Below, one piece after another: positions 45,705 to 58,219 of a stretch of DNA of 64,000 nucleotides. Positions within the stretch are counted from its first letter, which is position 1. Every line of letters begins with the position of its first letter. Under the pieces are notes generated by a model, which was not told the origin of the DNA, searched no databases, and worked only from the letters and a program-made list of their open reading frames with translations. Both the position numbers and the translations under genes were made by a program. The DNA comes from Selaginella tamariscina (taxonomy: Eukaryota; Streptophyta; Lycopodiopsida; Selaginellales; Selaginellaceae): the NCBI GenBank assembly GCA_003024785.1, contig PUQB01000809.1, forward strand, positions 30,276 through 94,275. Direction: 5' to 3'.

Positions 45705-46990
45705 CTCGAACTCAGCTTAGAGTCAAGAATTGCAGCAACCTCGAACTCAAGTTCACCAGCAACCTCGAACTCAAGTTCACCAGCAACCTCAAACTCAGGT
45801 TCACCAGTCCATGTTTTGTAGGATATCGATGATGGAACTCGGCAACAAGATTAGGAGCATTAACAACACTAACCCAGTCCACGAAATAGTGATTGAACTC
45901 AGCTTAGAGTCAAGAATTGCAACAACCTCGAACTTAAGTTCACCAGTAACTTTCACCAGCAACCTCGAACTCAGCTTGGAGTCAAGAATTGTAGCAACCT
46001 TGAACTCAGTTCACTAGCAACTATAATTGGACTCAAGTTCACCAGTAACCTCGAACTTAGCTTGGAGTCAAGAATTGTAGCAACCTCAAACTTAGCTTGG
46101 AGTCAAGAATTGCAGCAACCTCGAACTTAGCTTGGAGTCAAGAATTGTAGCAACCTCGAACTCAGGTTCACCAGCAACTGTAACCAAAGGCATGAACTCA
46201 GCTTGGAGTCAAAAATTGTAGCAACTTCGAACTCAGGTTCACTAGCAACTGTAACCGAAGGCATGAACAAAATGAGCAGCAGGCTCCCAAGTGTGGTCGT
46301 TGGGCGGATAACTGACCTAGTCCACGAAATAGTGAAGCTAACCACGAACAAGCTTGGAGTCAAGAATTGCAGCAACCTCGAACTCAGGTTCACTAGCAAC
46401 CTCGAACTCAGGTTCACTAGCAACCTCGAACTCAGCTTGGAGTCAAGAATTGCAGCAACCTCGAACTTAAATTCACCAGCAACCTTGAACTTAGGTTCAC
46501 TAGCAACCTCGAACTCAAGTTCACCAGTAACCTCAAACTCAGCTTGGAGTCAAAAATTGTAGCAACCTCGAACTCAGGTTCACCAACAACTGTAACTAGA
46601 GGCATGAACAAGATGAGCAGCAGGCTCCCAAGTGTGGTCGCTGGGCGGATAACTAACCCAGTCCATGAAATAGTGAAGCTAACTATGAACAAGCTTGGAG
46701 TCAAGAATTGCAGCAACCTCAAATTCAGGTTCACCAGCAACCTCGAACTCAGCTTGGAGTCAAGAATTGCAGCAACCTTGAACTCAAATTCACTAGCAAC
46801 CTTGAACTCAGGTTCACTAGCAACCTCGAACTCAGCTTGGAGTCAAAAATTGCAGCAACCTCAAACTCAGGTTCACCAACAACTGTAACTAGAGGAGGTG
46901 CCAACAACCTCAAACTCATCTTGGAGTCAAGAATTGCATGGAGTCAAGAATTGCAGCAACCTCGAACTCAACTTCACCAGCAACTATAAC
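45705..46990 (-). repeat. Minisatellite derived from a chromodomain start
   Basis: Dozens of 24-bp units CAGCAACCTCGAACTCAGGT plus TCAC, alternating with AGCTTGGAGTCAAGAATTG. On the minus strand they read VAGEPEFEVAAILDSKLS over and over, i.e. the conserved opening of chromovirus chromodomains (GE.E.EVE.ILDSR). A higher-order unit of about 340 bp with GCATGAACAAAATGAGCAGC repeats at 46260 and 46600. Confidence 0.8.
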
Positions 46991-48150
46991 CGGAGGAGGT
47001 GGTGGAAGAAGTTAGCCGGGTTCAGAAGGAGCATGATAAGGCTCCCAATAAAGAAACATGGAACACGGGATGGATCCGAATGGTTGGTGGAAGTTCGAGA
47101 TGAAACGTCACATTAGAGAATCTCTCGATGATGCGAAATGGGCCCAAGCGTTAATAGTCCAGCTTGTCACAGGGACGTGTGGTTGACCAATGACGCTGAA
47201 GAGCCACACTTAGTCACCAACTATGAATGCTGGAGGAGAGAAACAGGAACGATCAGTAGCTTGTTGTTGCAAATCTCGAGCGTGTTAAAGATGATGCTGC
47301 ACTTCTTCATGGACCTGTTGGAGATGCTCAACACGATCATCGGCAGCAGTGGTAAGGCCAGGAACCATGGACAAGCTATAGGACCAGTGAGGTGAACACC
47401 AGAGAACGCGAAAAATGGCGACACACCTATGGATGAGTGTGCCATGTTGTTGTATGCAAACTTGGTAGCAGGAAGGAGATCGACTCAATCATCTTGCAGA
47501 TGAGAAATGAAACACCAGAGATATTATTCCAAAGTTTGAATTGTGCACTCCATTTGGCCATCTGTTTCAAGATGATGTGTAGTAGACAACTTCTCGATGA
47601 TACATAGCCGATCTAAGAATCTTCGCTAGAATGCTAAAGTGAACTGGGGACCTTGATTAGTGACAAGTTCATCAGGAAGACCATGAAGAAGGAACACCTC
47701 CCGGTACACTAGATCTATAGCATTAGGATCTAAGTTGCAAAGGACAAAGTGCGCCATCTTAAAAGAATTGATCAACAATGACTAAGACAACATCAAACCC
47801 TCTAAAAGGCGGTAAATCAGTGAGGAAATCCATAGTGATGGAGGACCATGGCTGTTGAGCAATAGGAAGAGGCTGTAGTAGTCCAACCAGTCGATGACGA
47901 GGAAGCTTTGTACGCTGGCACGTGTCACAAAATTGCACAAATTTTTCAACATACATGCAAAGCCGAGGCCACTAGAACACACGCTGTACCAACTTGATCG
48001 TCTTTTGAATGCCAAAATGTCTTGTAGCTGTGTTGTCATGGCAATGTTGGACAGCTCGCAACCTTAGTTCTCCATCCGGAACATAGATTTGGATGTGGTG
48101 GTACAACAACCCATTATGAAGATGAAAAGCAGCATAATCTCGTAGTTATG
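46991..48150 (-). pseudogene. Integrase of chromovirus element 3
   Basis: On the minus strand: FVQFCDTCQRTKLPRH (about 47930, the CC of the zinc domain), ITMDFLTDLPPFRGFD (about 47830, core start), NMAHSSIGVSPFFAFSG (about 47440) and [18 protein letters not shown] (about 47080), then PPPPVIVAGEVEFEV entering the chromodomain. Frameshifts throughout. Confidence 0.8.
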
Positions 48151-48194
48151 ACCATGAAGACAATGATTGAACTCATTGAACATGTGCAAGGACA

Positions 48195-48858
48195 TCACAA
48201 GCAAACTTGTCTTGAGGAAGACTTTCTCGGATTAAATCCAAAAACAAAGTGTTGACTAGAGCAGAAGAACGACAAAGCACGTTCACCAACAACTAGTCGG
48301 AGCTCAGGATGACTTGTTTCTTGTTGATCAAATGGGATTTCACCTAGTACTAGAAGTAGGTAACTACGACAAGATAAAGCATCTACTTTGCCATTTAGAT
48401 GATCAGGACGATGAATAATCATATATCGGAACCGGGACAAAGACTATGCCCATTGCGCTTGACGCTGATTGAGAACTCGTGCTGTTGCCCAGTACTGGAG
48501 GTTCTTGTGATCACAATACACCTTAACCACATGCGGGGAACCTCCAAGGAATCTATGCCACTCCTCAAAGGCATCGATGATGCCAAAATATCCTTATTGT
48601 AGACATTGTAGTTGATCTCAGATGCAGTGAACTTGTGGGAATGGAAAGCAATGGGATGGAGAAGATGATCTGGACCTTCCTGGGATAGCACTCCACCAAT
48701 AGCAAAGTCAGAAGCATCAGCTTCCACAAAATATGGCTTCGCAGGGTCAGGATGGATAAGAACAGGTGCGAGGTGAACGCCTTCTTTAGGAATTTGAATG
48801 CCTCCAGCCTCAAAGGACCAGACAAATGGAACATCTTGGCCAGTCAACTTTGTCAATG
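48195..48858 (-). pseudogene. RNase H of chromovirus element 3
   Basis: On the minus strand: PYFVEADASDFAIGGVLSQE (48740-48680), HKFTASEINYNVYNKDILA, and the tail MIIHRPDHLNGKVDALSCR (about 48400). It begins KLTGQDVPFVW directly at the TRIM insertion point; the preceding residues are on the far side of the TRIM. Confidence 0.8.
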
Positions 48859-49554
48859 TGTCACAACCTTTCCCTCTCCCTTTATGCCAACTAGGCAAAG
48901 GACCAATTGGTGTTTATGAGAGGGCCCCTGGTCATGATGACTCAGTTACGCTTGAGTCTTTTTGCCCAATATCCCACAATCTTTACCCAGGTAGTCAACT
49001 CACCAGGTTAGAACTATGACTCTCCACCCATTTGAGAAAGTGGATGATTGAGAAAGTGGATGCCCTCATCCACAAACTTCAAGGGGTTGCTACTATGCCT
49101 TCCTCCAGAAGGCAACCAGAGGCGTTGCTACTCATGCCCTTCCTCTAGAAGGTGCAGCTAGAGGCGTTTCTACTCACGCTTAGCTCTACTTACGCTTGGC
49201 CCGCAAGCTGTACTCGCATCACATGTCAATCGGGCTAGAGGCGATCACAGAGCCGCTTAGTTGTACACATGTGATCGAGGGTTTAGTTAGGCAAGGACAA
49301 GTGCGCCAACCTTAGTGGCTTGAGCTTTACTCAAAGTTCATCCCCTGATGAGAATCAAACCTAGGACCGCTCTGATACCAAATGTAAAACTTTTCCCTCT
49401 CCCCTTATGCCAACTAGGCAAATGGCCAATTGGTGTTTATGAGAGGGCCCCTGGTCATAATGACTCAGTTACGCTTGAGTCTTTTTGCCCACATATCCCA
49501 CATATCCCACAATCTTTACCCAAGTAGTCAACTCACCAGGTTAGAACTATGACA
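48859..49554 (-). mobile_element. TRIM element, complete with 5-bp TSD
   Basis: 696 bp. LTRs at 48859-49021 and 49383-49554 are about 90% alike (each contains GAGAGGGCCCCTGGTCAT). Flanks are CAATG at 48854-48858 and CAATG at 49555-49559, a perfect target duplication. The minus-strand primer site TGGTATCAGAGCG (49380-49368) lies two bases from the LTR and pairs with initiator tRNA-Met; the polypurine end GGGTGGAGAG abuts the other LTR. The 361-bp interior has no coding sequence, so it depends on another element. Confidence 0.9.
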
Positions 49555-49690
49555 CAATGGCAATGCAATCTTGGAGAAATCTCGAACAAAACGTCAATAG
49601 AAGTTCGCAAACACGAGGAAACATCGAGCGTCATGAACATTTGATTGTTTCTCCCACCCAAGAGCATGCTTGGACATGATTATTTGAATA
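49555..49690 (-). pseudogene. RT-RNase H junction of element 3, right of the TRIM
   Basis: Minus strand VHDARCFLVFANFYRRFVRD-like, then FSKIALPL, continuing into TKLTGQ on the other side of the TRIM. The homology ends at about 49690 at an A-rich run. Confidence 0.7.
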
Positions 49691-49785
49691 AGAAAATCAA
49701 AAAAAGAAAAAAAAAAGAAAGAAAAAAAAAATGAGATTGATGACAAGCGGGAGCAGAAGCTTGTCATTACCTCAGTATCATTCAA

Positions 49786-49960
49786 ACTGTCACTATTATG
49801 ACCCATATAACGAATCAAAGAATATTCCCTAGAAAGGTATAAGCCAGAATATTTGTGAAGAGATATACTAGAAGTACATGCATGAAATATGATTAGAATA
49901 CACATATGCTTTCTATACCTTACGTCAAGGTTACTCAATATTACTTAACAAAAATGCAAG
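49786..49960 (+). repeat. LTR fragment of the element 2 family
   Basis: ATTATGACCCATATAACGAATCAAAGAATATTCCC matches the LTR start at 44071 closely for about 80 bp, then diverges. (Sequence given over 49792-49826.). Confidence 0.6.
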
Positions 49961-52260
49961 GATAACAATCTATTTTTTTTAAACACCTTGGTGCACCTGG
50001 CACTGAGGTTGCTGTGCACATTAATTTGTCATTCTGCTAGGCTCATATTTTAACTACACTTTCTAGTTTCCCTAGTTTCCCTTAGTGCCAAGGTTGGAGC
50101 GTGTCCCCCTCCATACTGAGGTTGGATCAACCTTGGTGTCCAACCTTAGTGTTGAGGTGTGACGGTCCACCCTATGTGCCGTATTTCCGCACCAAGGCTT
50201 TACACATCTATTTCATTGACTTGTTTATTTCATGTCAGAATGCTTAAAAGACACAACTAACATGCTACACAAACTGTTGCATCACATCCCCTTGTCCCTC
50301 AAGATGGACGAAGAACCTAGACTGAACCAACAACTTCTTTTGACAAATTTTTGTGCGGACACCTTTGTCCAACATGCTTGACGGCTTGGAGAAGAAGGGA
50401 GGAGAAAATTTGTTACATATCCCACTTATATTATTGAAGGAGAATAAGAAAGTGTGATTGATTGCAAGGAATATGAGCAATCTAATACATTCCTTCACAC
50501 AAATAGCTACATAAGCATGGCGTAAGCTTTTGGGTTACAGTGAGAAGGGAACTAAACTTACAGAAAAGAAGGCCATTGAAGAATACAAGTTATTGGGAGA
50601 TGTGTGCAAGTCTTTTAAAAACAATGCAAACAGCTGCATGATCTAGCCATCCTAGTAAACAAAACATTCGAGGTTTGGGATGTAATAATTGCCTCATGGC
50701 TGCACATCATTAATGATGAGGAACGTTATTACAATGATAGAACACACCATGTGTTTGTCAAATCCACTTGTTAGAAATAATGAACTATTCATAAACTATC
50801 CCACTCATATAGGTTATAAAGATAACTAATGAGTAAGTATGTACATATATCTCATATATTAAACATGTGTGTCTTAGAGTTTTGTCCAGCATTTTTACGG
50901 AGTTATCTCAAAGATTTAGCTATGAGGTAGTGCAAGAGGTATAGCAACTTCGAGTATTACCTACAATCCATCTCATTGGAAGACAAAAGAATCATTCATA
51001 AAGAGAGGCTAAGATTGTGGGAACTAACGGGATACTATCGAAGTAACACATATATTCATTTCTAGGGAAAATTTATTTGCTCTTTGCATTACTTAGAGAT
51101 AATCATCGGTGTTGAGGATTATCTCTTCTTCTTCTTTTCAACATAATTACCTTGGTATTTTATGCAACCCAAATACTAAAAGAATGAAAAAAGTAGAATT
51201 GATTCACTAATATCAAAGGTATGGGCATCGGCCAACATACAAAAAAGCTAAGTAGAACATAAGAAACAATCAGATGATAACAATGGGCAAATACTTCTTT
51301 ATCATAAATGAAGATTGAATGGTGTGGACTTTGTGATAAATAAATTTCAACTGGATGGAAGCTAACATCAAATGCCTGGCATGGAGAAATGGACTTCACT
51401 ATTCAGGCTGTCATTGGATGGACAATTCTAGAGTTTCACATTTAAGATGAAGGTCATGAATAAGTTATTTAGTGTAGCTATTATCCACTTCAAGAACATT
51501 GTTATTCCTAGGGTGGCAAAGAATTCGAACATTGGCTCATTATATGGTGGATGAATTGGATGATAAAGGGCGTGTGCGCAGAGAGTGTGGCAAAAGTTGT
51601 AAAAGACAAGAATGAGGTTGATCACTACGACTACTCATGTTGACCTTTTTCATGGAGACCTTTTTCAAGAGAAGGAGGCCCTTGTGGATGATTGATATCC
51701 ATACATAGCAAATAAAGATAACTTATTTAAATACCATGTTCAACAAATTATAGATCACATGCTTCTACAATAATTCTTCTTCTTTTTGTCCTACCTCAAT
51801 TATAAGTTCGATCTAATTTATAGGTTTGTAGAAGCAAACTAGAGGTTCTCAACCTTTGTTGTAGTTAAGAATGAATAGACAAACAAATTATTTTATTCTC
51901 AATTCAGAACTGTATTGGAAGTTTCCTCACAAAATCCTCTAAATAGAAAAATACATCTTTAATCTCTATCTCGGTCTAGGTTGTGTACTAAATGATGAGA
52001 TGCACAATGAAGTCAGATTGCGGAAGGTTAGCAAGCAAGGACAAAGAAGAGGAAGCAGTGAATCTACTAATAGCAGTGGAATTGAAAAGGACAAGGGAAA
52101 AGGGAGGAAATTTTATGTTGAGGACAAGTTGTCTTGGCTAAAGCTCTTGGAGTCCAAAATATATATGGGACATTCCCAAACTAAAAAAATTCAAAAGATT
52201 GTTCAGTTCTTACAAACTAGCAATGTACAACCAACATTGTCATAAGGGTGGGGTTGTGAT
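49961..52260. other. Decayed, unassigned transposon-like sequence
   Basis: Short plus-strand stretches such as RLWELTGYYRSNTYIHF (about 51000) and IYMGHSQTKKIQKIVQFLQ (52165) suggest remnants of a coding region. The longest open piece is 52000-52245 (81 residues, basic). No domain could be named. The region 50000-50200 has repeated ACCTTGGTG/CCTTAGTG words. Confidence 0.3.
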
Positions 52261-53035
52261 CTCATAATATGCAAGTTGTAACTAAAATGGGCATAGTTAT
52301 AGTCTCATTTTTTAATAATTAACAATTTTAGCTATTAAATTAACATTTTCTAATATTAAAGGAATATTCTTTAAAATATATGTTTGAAAACAGAATATTC
52401 TATTTTGTAATCGACCCTTTAATAAATTATAGCATTCATTAAATAGAAATTAATAACATTATAAAAGTAGAAGGTATTAAATTATATAATATATTATATT
52501 TAAGATTGTATGAGCCTAATATAATAATTAAGGAAGAGACATTATATAAATATTGATGTTGTTATTAAAATAATAATATTTAAATATAACATTATTAAAT
52601 ATAAATTTGTAATAATAATAATATATATATATAATATACAAAATCCTATAATAATATAGTTAATCTTCCATATCGTTTTATAAATTTATATAGTTAAGTA
52701 AACAATTTGGTACTATTATTAAAGAGTTTATTAATTATGAATATTAAATATACGAGATTTTATAATTTTATAATTGTTTAAGCTTCAGAAAACATACATT
52801 CTCTTGCACTTTTGTTAATCATGACTTTATCAACGCTTTTTGACATCCACCCATATCAAATGGATTTAACATTTATAAAACTTGTTGGGTCTTTTTGATT
52901 AAGAGACCATGTTTTCTCTATGCATCCATTATATCTTTTACTCTCCTTCTCGTGTGCCTTTTTTGTGGTTTGAACTATGTAACCTTAACCATACTATTTT
53001 TTGTGATTACTTCAGGTGGGTCGATAATTTGACCC
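52261..53035. other. AT-rich spacer
   Basis: Very AT-rich DNA with ATAATA runs. No gene seen. Confidence 0.5.
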
Positions 53036-53037
53036 AT

Positions 53038-55464
53038 TCAAATAAGCTGATTATATGACACATATGAAGTAATGAGAACCATCATTAGTTTTTGAAGATC
53101 CTTGCAGCAATCAAAGTATGCTTTAAGTTTTTTGTTCCTTTGTCCAACAAAGTGTGGGGTTTGCATTTCCACATCACTACTGGCTTCTATGTCGTCTGTG
53201 CTCAGTGATGTCATTTTAATCTCCTCTCGCCACCTTGTTTTAGGCGAAAAAGGGTGTTGCAATTCTGTATTTGTAACAGTAGGCCCTTCTAACTCTCGAA
53301 CAACAATCTCCCAATAGTCGACCACATGCTTATATAGTTTTGAGTAACCAATTGCCTTATCAGAATTCTTTTGCATCAATTTTTGAACCTATGCCACATA
53401 TTTTTTGATGTCATTAATAATAACCTCTTGTTCCTTGAGCTTGGCACTCAATGGAATAGGGTAACCACTCCTGCTCTGATGGCCGTAATTTGTACTGCAT
53501 AATAGGTATATCATCTCGTATGGAGAAAAAGTATTGTATGACACAAGGTGACCAACTAAAGAATCACTCCCCTCTTTTATATACTCGAGAAATATTTTGA
53601 AGTCTGGCACCTTAATCACAAGCAAAGCACAACTTTTTTTGGAGATGCAGTTTTCAAAAAGATTCATCATATGTGGTAAGGTAAGTGTACTTATCCTTTT
53701 TATAGAGTTGGAGACCTTGTTAAGAACGCATCAATATCTTCATGAGTGTGACCAACCATAAGGAAACTGAGCGTGATTGTCTCAAACACACCTTTGCAAC
53801 AAGCATTGACAAGTATACTAGCACATATCTAGAAAATAAAAGTAAGTATGAGCTTGAGAAACCCTCAAGTAAAATGATTTACTTATTTTGTTCTCACATG
53901 CACAATTATCCATCTGTAAAAGCAAATGACGAGGAAGCTTATTTGATGTTGAGGACACATGTACACTATTTGAGCTAAATCCCTCCACTGAACCTAAACT
54001 CTCAATAGGGCCATCTATTTTTTGTGCAGGCTGTTGACAATGCCTCTCATATTCTCAAGTAGCCTCAAGTGCAGACGTGTTCATGAAAGCATTATGTAAA
54101 GGTTGAAAGTGTTGTTTCTTCACTTTGAGATCACTAATAAGACTTGTTTGTGAGTGGGATTCAAAGTTTCTGAAACACATGGCCAACGACCCAATAATGA
54201 AATTGGAGTTGCTAGACCAATGTGGAAGTGAAAAGTGTTCATATGACTCACAACTGTGTCCATGTGTTAGCACACCTGTCAATGAAATTGAAAGTTTCAT
54301 GACATTTCCAAGGCACTTTGATGTTGCAATGAGCTTTAAAATGCTGGTCTTTGAATGATTCATCTTCCCATGGATCAAGCACAGGTACTCTGATGGGTGT
54401 GACACAAAAAGCATGCGGTGTGCATAGTACTGAGACAGACAAATTTATTGTGTAATCATGTGGGCCTCCATCTTCTTTTTAATGGTAGTGATCTCCACGA
54501 AGGTTTTTGCACAAGCCTCTGCAGCCTTCAATGATGTACAAGTGTCACACTTGGAAAAGCTAGAATGTTTTGCAATCTCCACATCCTTAAAATGAGTATT
54601 CCATATATTGTTGAAGGTACCAGTGAAGATTGCTTGGAGCCCTATCAAACTGAGGCACTTGTTCACATGTTCACACAGTTTCAATTGAGTGTAGATTGAA
54701 GCAAAACCTTGAGATTTTCCCTGACCCCTACATTTGTGGCTCGGCATTTGTGAGGCATCCTATCTGCATTTGCTTCCACAAAAGCCTTGAGTATCTTTAT
54801 GGCTGCCATAATGTGAGAGCGGGTTTTGACCAAGCGAGTGTTCCTATGTATTGAGGTTCGCGCTCTATCTAGCCACTCATCCCTCTGACGGTAGAACATG
54901 GTCTTTGGGATCCTGTATATATTGTACCAAGCTTTGAAGTAGATGGCCACCTTATTAAATACCATGGATGTACTCTAATCAGATGTTCGCCACCTCAAGA
55001 GGAATCCAAGATGCAATGTGCCATTAGGTGAAACCTCTGTCACTAACTACACCCACGAAATCGGACCCTAGTTTCTCTTCTGACACTGCTTCCATTGGAT
55101 TTATAACTGTGACGATGCCTCTCCCAACCTCAATCTCATAAAGAAAGAGAATCACCTCATCCATCACAACAGGCAAGCCATCATCTGGTAAACTCATGTT
55201 ACTATTTGTTTCTGACTCTGCATATTCTGTGTCAACCTTGACTTCATCCAAATTCCACAATACATGAGAACCCTCCTCAAATTCCATTCTCGGAACCTCA
55301 ACATGCTTGTAAATGGTGTTCACCCATATGTACACACAAGATCCTTGGGCAATATTGTGACATGATGCATTATCATCTCGAACTTCCACAGTTCCAGTGC
55401 CAACTATCTCGTTGTTCCGAAGAAGACATACTTTATCTTCAATATTAAATATATTGTCCTGCAC
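53038..55464 (-). pseudogene. Unclassified transposase-like gene
   Basis: Pieces on the minus strand in order: 55464-55024 (KVCLLRNNEIVGTGTVEVRD; beta-rich, like the C-terminal domain of plant Ptta/En/Spm-type proteins), 54965-54681 (WYNIYRIPKTMFYRQRDEWL; helix-turn-helix-like, then ADRMPHKCR), 54747-54445 (FSKCDTCTSLK; zinc-binding-like), 54414-54055 (YLCLIHGKMNHSKTS and ISLTGVLTHGHSCESYEHFS; likely the start of an RNase H-fold core with D replaced by G), 53670-53389 (VPDFKIFLEYIKEGSDSLVG) and 53379-53038 (basic tail). I know this pattern only from large transposon-like families in non-seed plants and algae and cannot name the superfamily. The palindrome array at 55600 lies just upstream. 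Confidence 0.45.
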
Positions 55465-55599
55465 ATAAATAATTGTGTTATTTACGATATCTATTTATGC
55501 AATATTTCTAAGAAATCTGAACTACGGTTGCTTAATAATATGCATGTGCAATAATACATAATTATGTAAAGAGATAATATCTCATGCTTGATTAATACA

Positions 55600-56460
55600 A
55601 CTGATGGGCGGGATTAATCTCGCCACGACTCCCTTCGATGAACGGTGGTGGGATTAATCCCACTACCGACTCTACCCTTTCGGAGAGAGTCGGCGGGATT
55701 AATCCTGCCGTCGATTCTACCCCTTCAGAGAGAGTTGGCGGGATTAATCCCGCCGCCGATTCCCTCCAAATCGACAGAATTAATCCCGCCGCCGGATCTT
55801 CCTAATCGGAGAGAGCGGCGAGATTAATCCCGTCACGGACTCCCTTTGATGAGGAAGAAGTGGCGGGATTAATCCCACCGCAATTCCCTCCGACGAGGAA
55901 GAGGCGGCGGAATTAATCCCGCCGCCGGATCTTCCTTGTCGGAGAGAGGTGGCGGGATTAATTTTGCCGCAATTCCCTCCGACAAGGAAGAGGCAGCGGG
56001 ATTAATCCTGCCGCCGGATCTTCCTCGTCGAAGAGAGGTGACAAGATTAATTTTGTTGCAACTTCCTCCAATGAGGAAGAGACGGCGGGATTAATCCCGC
56101 CCACAACTCTCTCTAAAACTATGATTTCAAAGAGATATCGGGATAAATCATGCCCACATATCTTTAAAATAAAGAAGTGGTGGCGAGATTAATTCCACCA
56201 TCCCTTCTTTGCCTCCTAGAATGGTTGGCAAGATTAATTCCGCCGACAACTTTTCTAATAAATTCAGGTAACTCTTTATCAATTGAGAGAGTTATCGGCA
56301 GGATTAATCCCGCTGCTCTTTTTTAAAGGTGGAGAAGCATTGCCCGGACTAATTCTGTTATGGCTATTAAAGAAATGGTGGCGGGATTAATCTCGCCACT
56401 TCTTTTAAGAGGCGAAAAAGAAATGGCCAGATTAATCCTGCCGCCTAGCTAACTGAGAAT
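55600..56460. repeat. Palindrome array 2
   Basis: About 19 copies of the GGCGGGATTAATCCCGCC family with 43-46 bp spacing (centres near 55613, 55657, 55701, 55747 and onward). The spacers share TCGGAGAGAG and CCTCCGACGAGGAAGAGG, and they are partly complementary to each other. Core GATTAATC is constant; arms decay toward the right end. Confidence 0.9.
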
Positions 56461-57031
56461 ATTAAGTTAAAAGGATATTTAAATGGGATAAATCCCTAAT
56501 AGAATATATTGTAATCCTAATGCATTCCTAAACCCCTAAATTTTAATTTTAAGAGAGAATGTAAGAGAGTGAATCTTTATAAGTATATCAAAATTTGTTT
56601 ATACTTACTTGTAAACAGCACTGAAGACGTTGTGCTTTCCTATAAACAATAACACCCAATTTAATGTTGCTCCTGAGCTGATCATTATGAAGAAAAAAGA
56701 AGATCTGAAGAGTGAAAAATACAAAAATGAACAAACCCTTGCCAAAGAAAGAACCATATCTGAATTTGAGTGAGAAAATTAAATGCATTTTCAAATTTAC
56801 ATGTCAGATCGACAATACTTATGTTAGAAATTCAAAATTGTTAAAAAGAACAGAAAATTAAATTTAAGATGAGTTGACACAAATAACGACACTTTGACAT
56901 ATATACTTTCCAATTCCAATGAGTGTTATAAAATTGCATTTAATGTTATTCAAGTGATTCAAGCTGTTTAATATTACAAAATTTTAGTAATTATTCTACA
57001 TTTTTAATATTCAAGTATATATTATTAAGTT

Positions 57032-57080
<49 letters not shown>

Positions 57081-57099
57081 TTATACAATAAATAAATTG
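56461..57099. other. AT-rich region
   Basis: A/T-rich DNA with a long TA run at 57033-57072. A minus-strand open stretch at 56794-56588 has no recognisable domain. Nothing else seen. Confidence 0.4.
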
Positions 57100-57820
57100 A
57101 TATATTATTATGTATCATTTAAAATATATTCATAGTCTGTTTATTAATTTTCTTTTCTTAATTACTCTAGTAATTAATTTACATTTCCTACTATTAATGG
57201 GATATTCTTTATTATTTTCTTAATATTCAAAGAATATTCCAATATTAAACCAGATTATCATAATTAAATTAGTCTTCTTAATTATTTCAGTAATTATTCT
57301 ACATTTGTATATATTAATGAGATTTTCTCAATTAATTTCTTATTATTTCAAGAATATTCAAATGTTAAACCTTATTATCAATATTAAATTAATATATTAT
57401 TAAAACTATATATGACTATATATTAGATAAAATAATGTATTATTATGTATAATTTAAAATATGTTCATAGTGTGTATATTAATATCATTTTCTTAATTAC
57501 TTGAGTAATTAATCTTCTTTATATTAATGGGATATTCTTTATTATTTTTTATTATTCCAAGAATATTCCAATATTAAACATGATTATCATAATTAATTTA
57601 GTTAATTATTTAGTACTTGATTACATTTGTATATATTAATGGGATTTTCTCAATTAATTTCTTATTATTTCAAGAATATTCCAATGTTAAACCTTATTAT
57701 CAATATTAAATTAATATTATTATAAAATTATATATGCCTATATTAGATAAAATCATATATTATTATGTATAATTTAAAATATGTTCATAGTATGTTTATT
57801 AATATTATTTTCTTAATTAT
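57100..57820. repeat. About 330-bp AT-rich tandem repeat
   Basis: TAATTTAAAATATGTTCATAG recurs at about 57115 (variant), 57445 and 57770. Between these, TTAATGGGATATTCTTTATTA and CAAGAATATTCCAATATTAAA blocks alternate. Confidence 0.75.
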
Positions 57821-57899
57821 TCGATGTTTGTTTTGCACACATATATAAACACAATCATAAATCTATATATACACATGCACACGCATTAGAAGCACTTAC

Positions 57900-58032
57900 A
57901 GAGACACATATGCACATTGCCTAAACCAAACTGGAGAAATATGTTGCTTCTTTATTGAAAAACACATATGCACACACATGCACAAGCCCTAAACCAAACT
58001 GGAGAAATATGTTGCTTCTTTATTGAAAAACA
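57900..58032. repeat. Tandem duplication of about 67 bp
   Basis: CTAAACCAAACTGGAGAAAT followed by ATGTTGCTTCTTTATTGAAA occurs twice back to back. Confidence 0.85.
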
Positions 58033-58219
58033 TCATGTTGAACACATGTATGATCTATATGTACTCAGTCTGTATGTATGTAACACATTGAATTTACACA
58101 TGTAATATGTGTGTATACACGTGTGTATGTATATATATGTACTAATATATGCAATGTGTATGAATTTAATTTGTTAACACTCTCTCTCTCTCTCATACAT
58201 ACACACCATGCATGATCCA

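Larger units (their letters stand above)
44654..49690 (-). mobile_element. Chromovirus-type Ty3/gypsy element 3, minus strand
   Basis: Reading leftward: RT tail (49690-49555), interruption by a TRIM element, RNase H (48858-48195), integrase (48150-47000), a chromodomain-like start that has become a minisatellite (46990-45705), polypurine tracts (45420 region), and an LTR (45400-44654). The order and the PPP.VIVAGEVEFEV segment point to a Tekay/Reina-type chromovirus. The 5' half and 5' LTR are missing. Confidence 0.75.

Noticed and set aside
45730-46989. Plus-strand proteins of repeated SNLELRFT/LESRIA
   Set aside because: This is the antisense of the chromodomain-derived minisatellite; the meaningful frame is on the minus strand.
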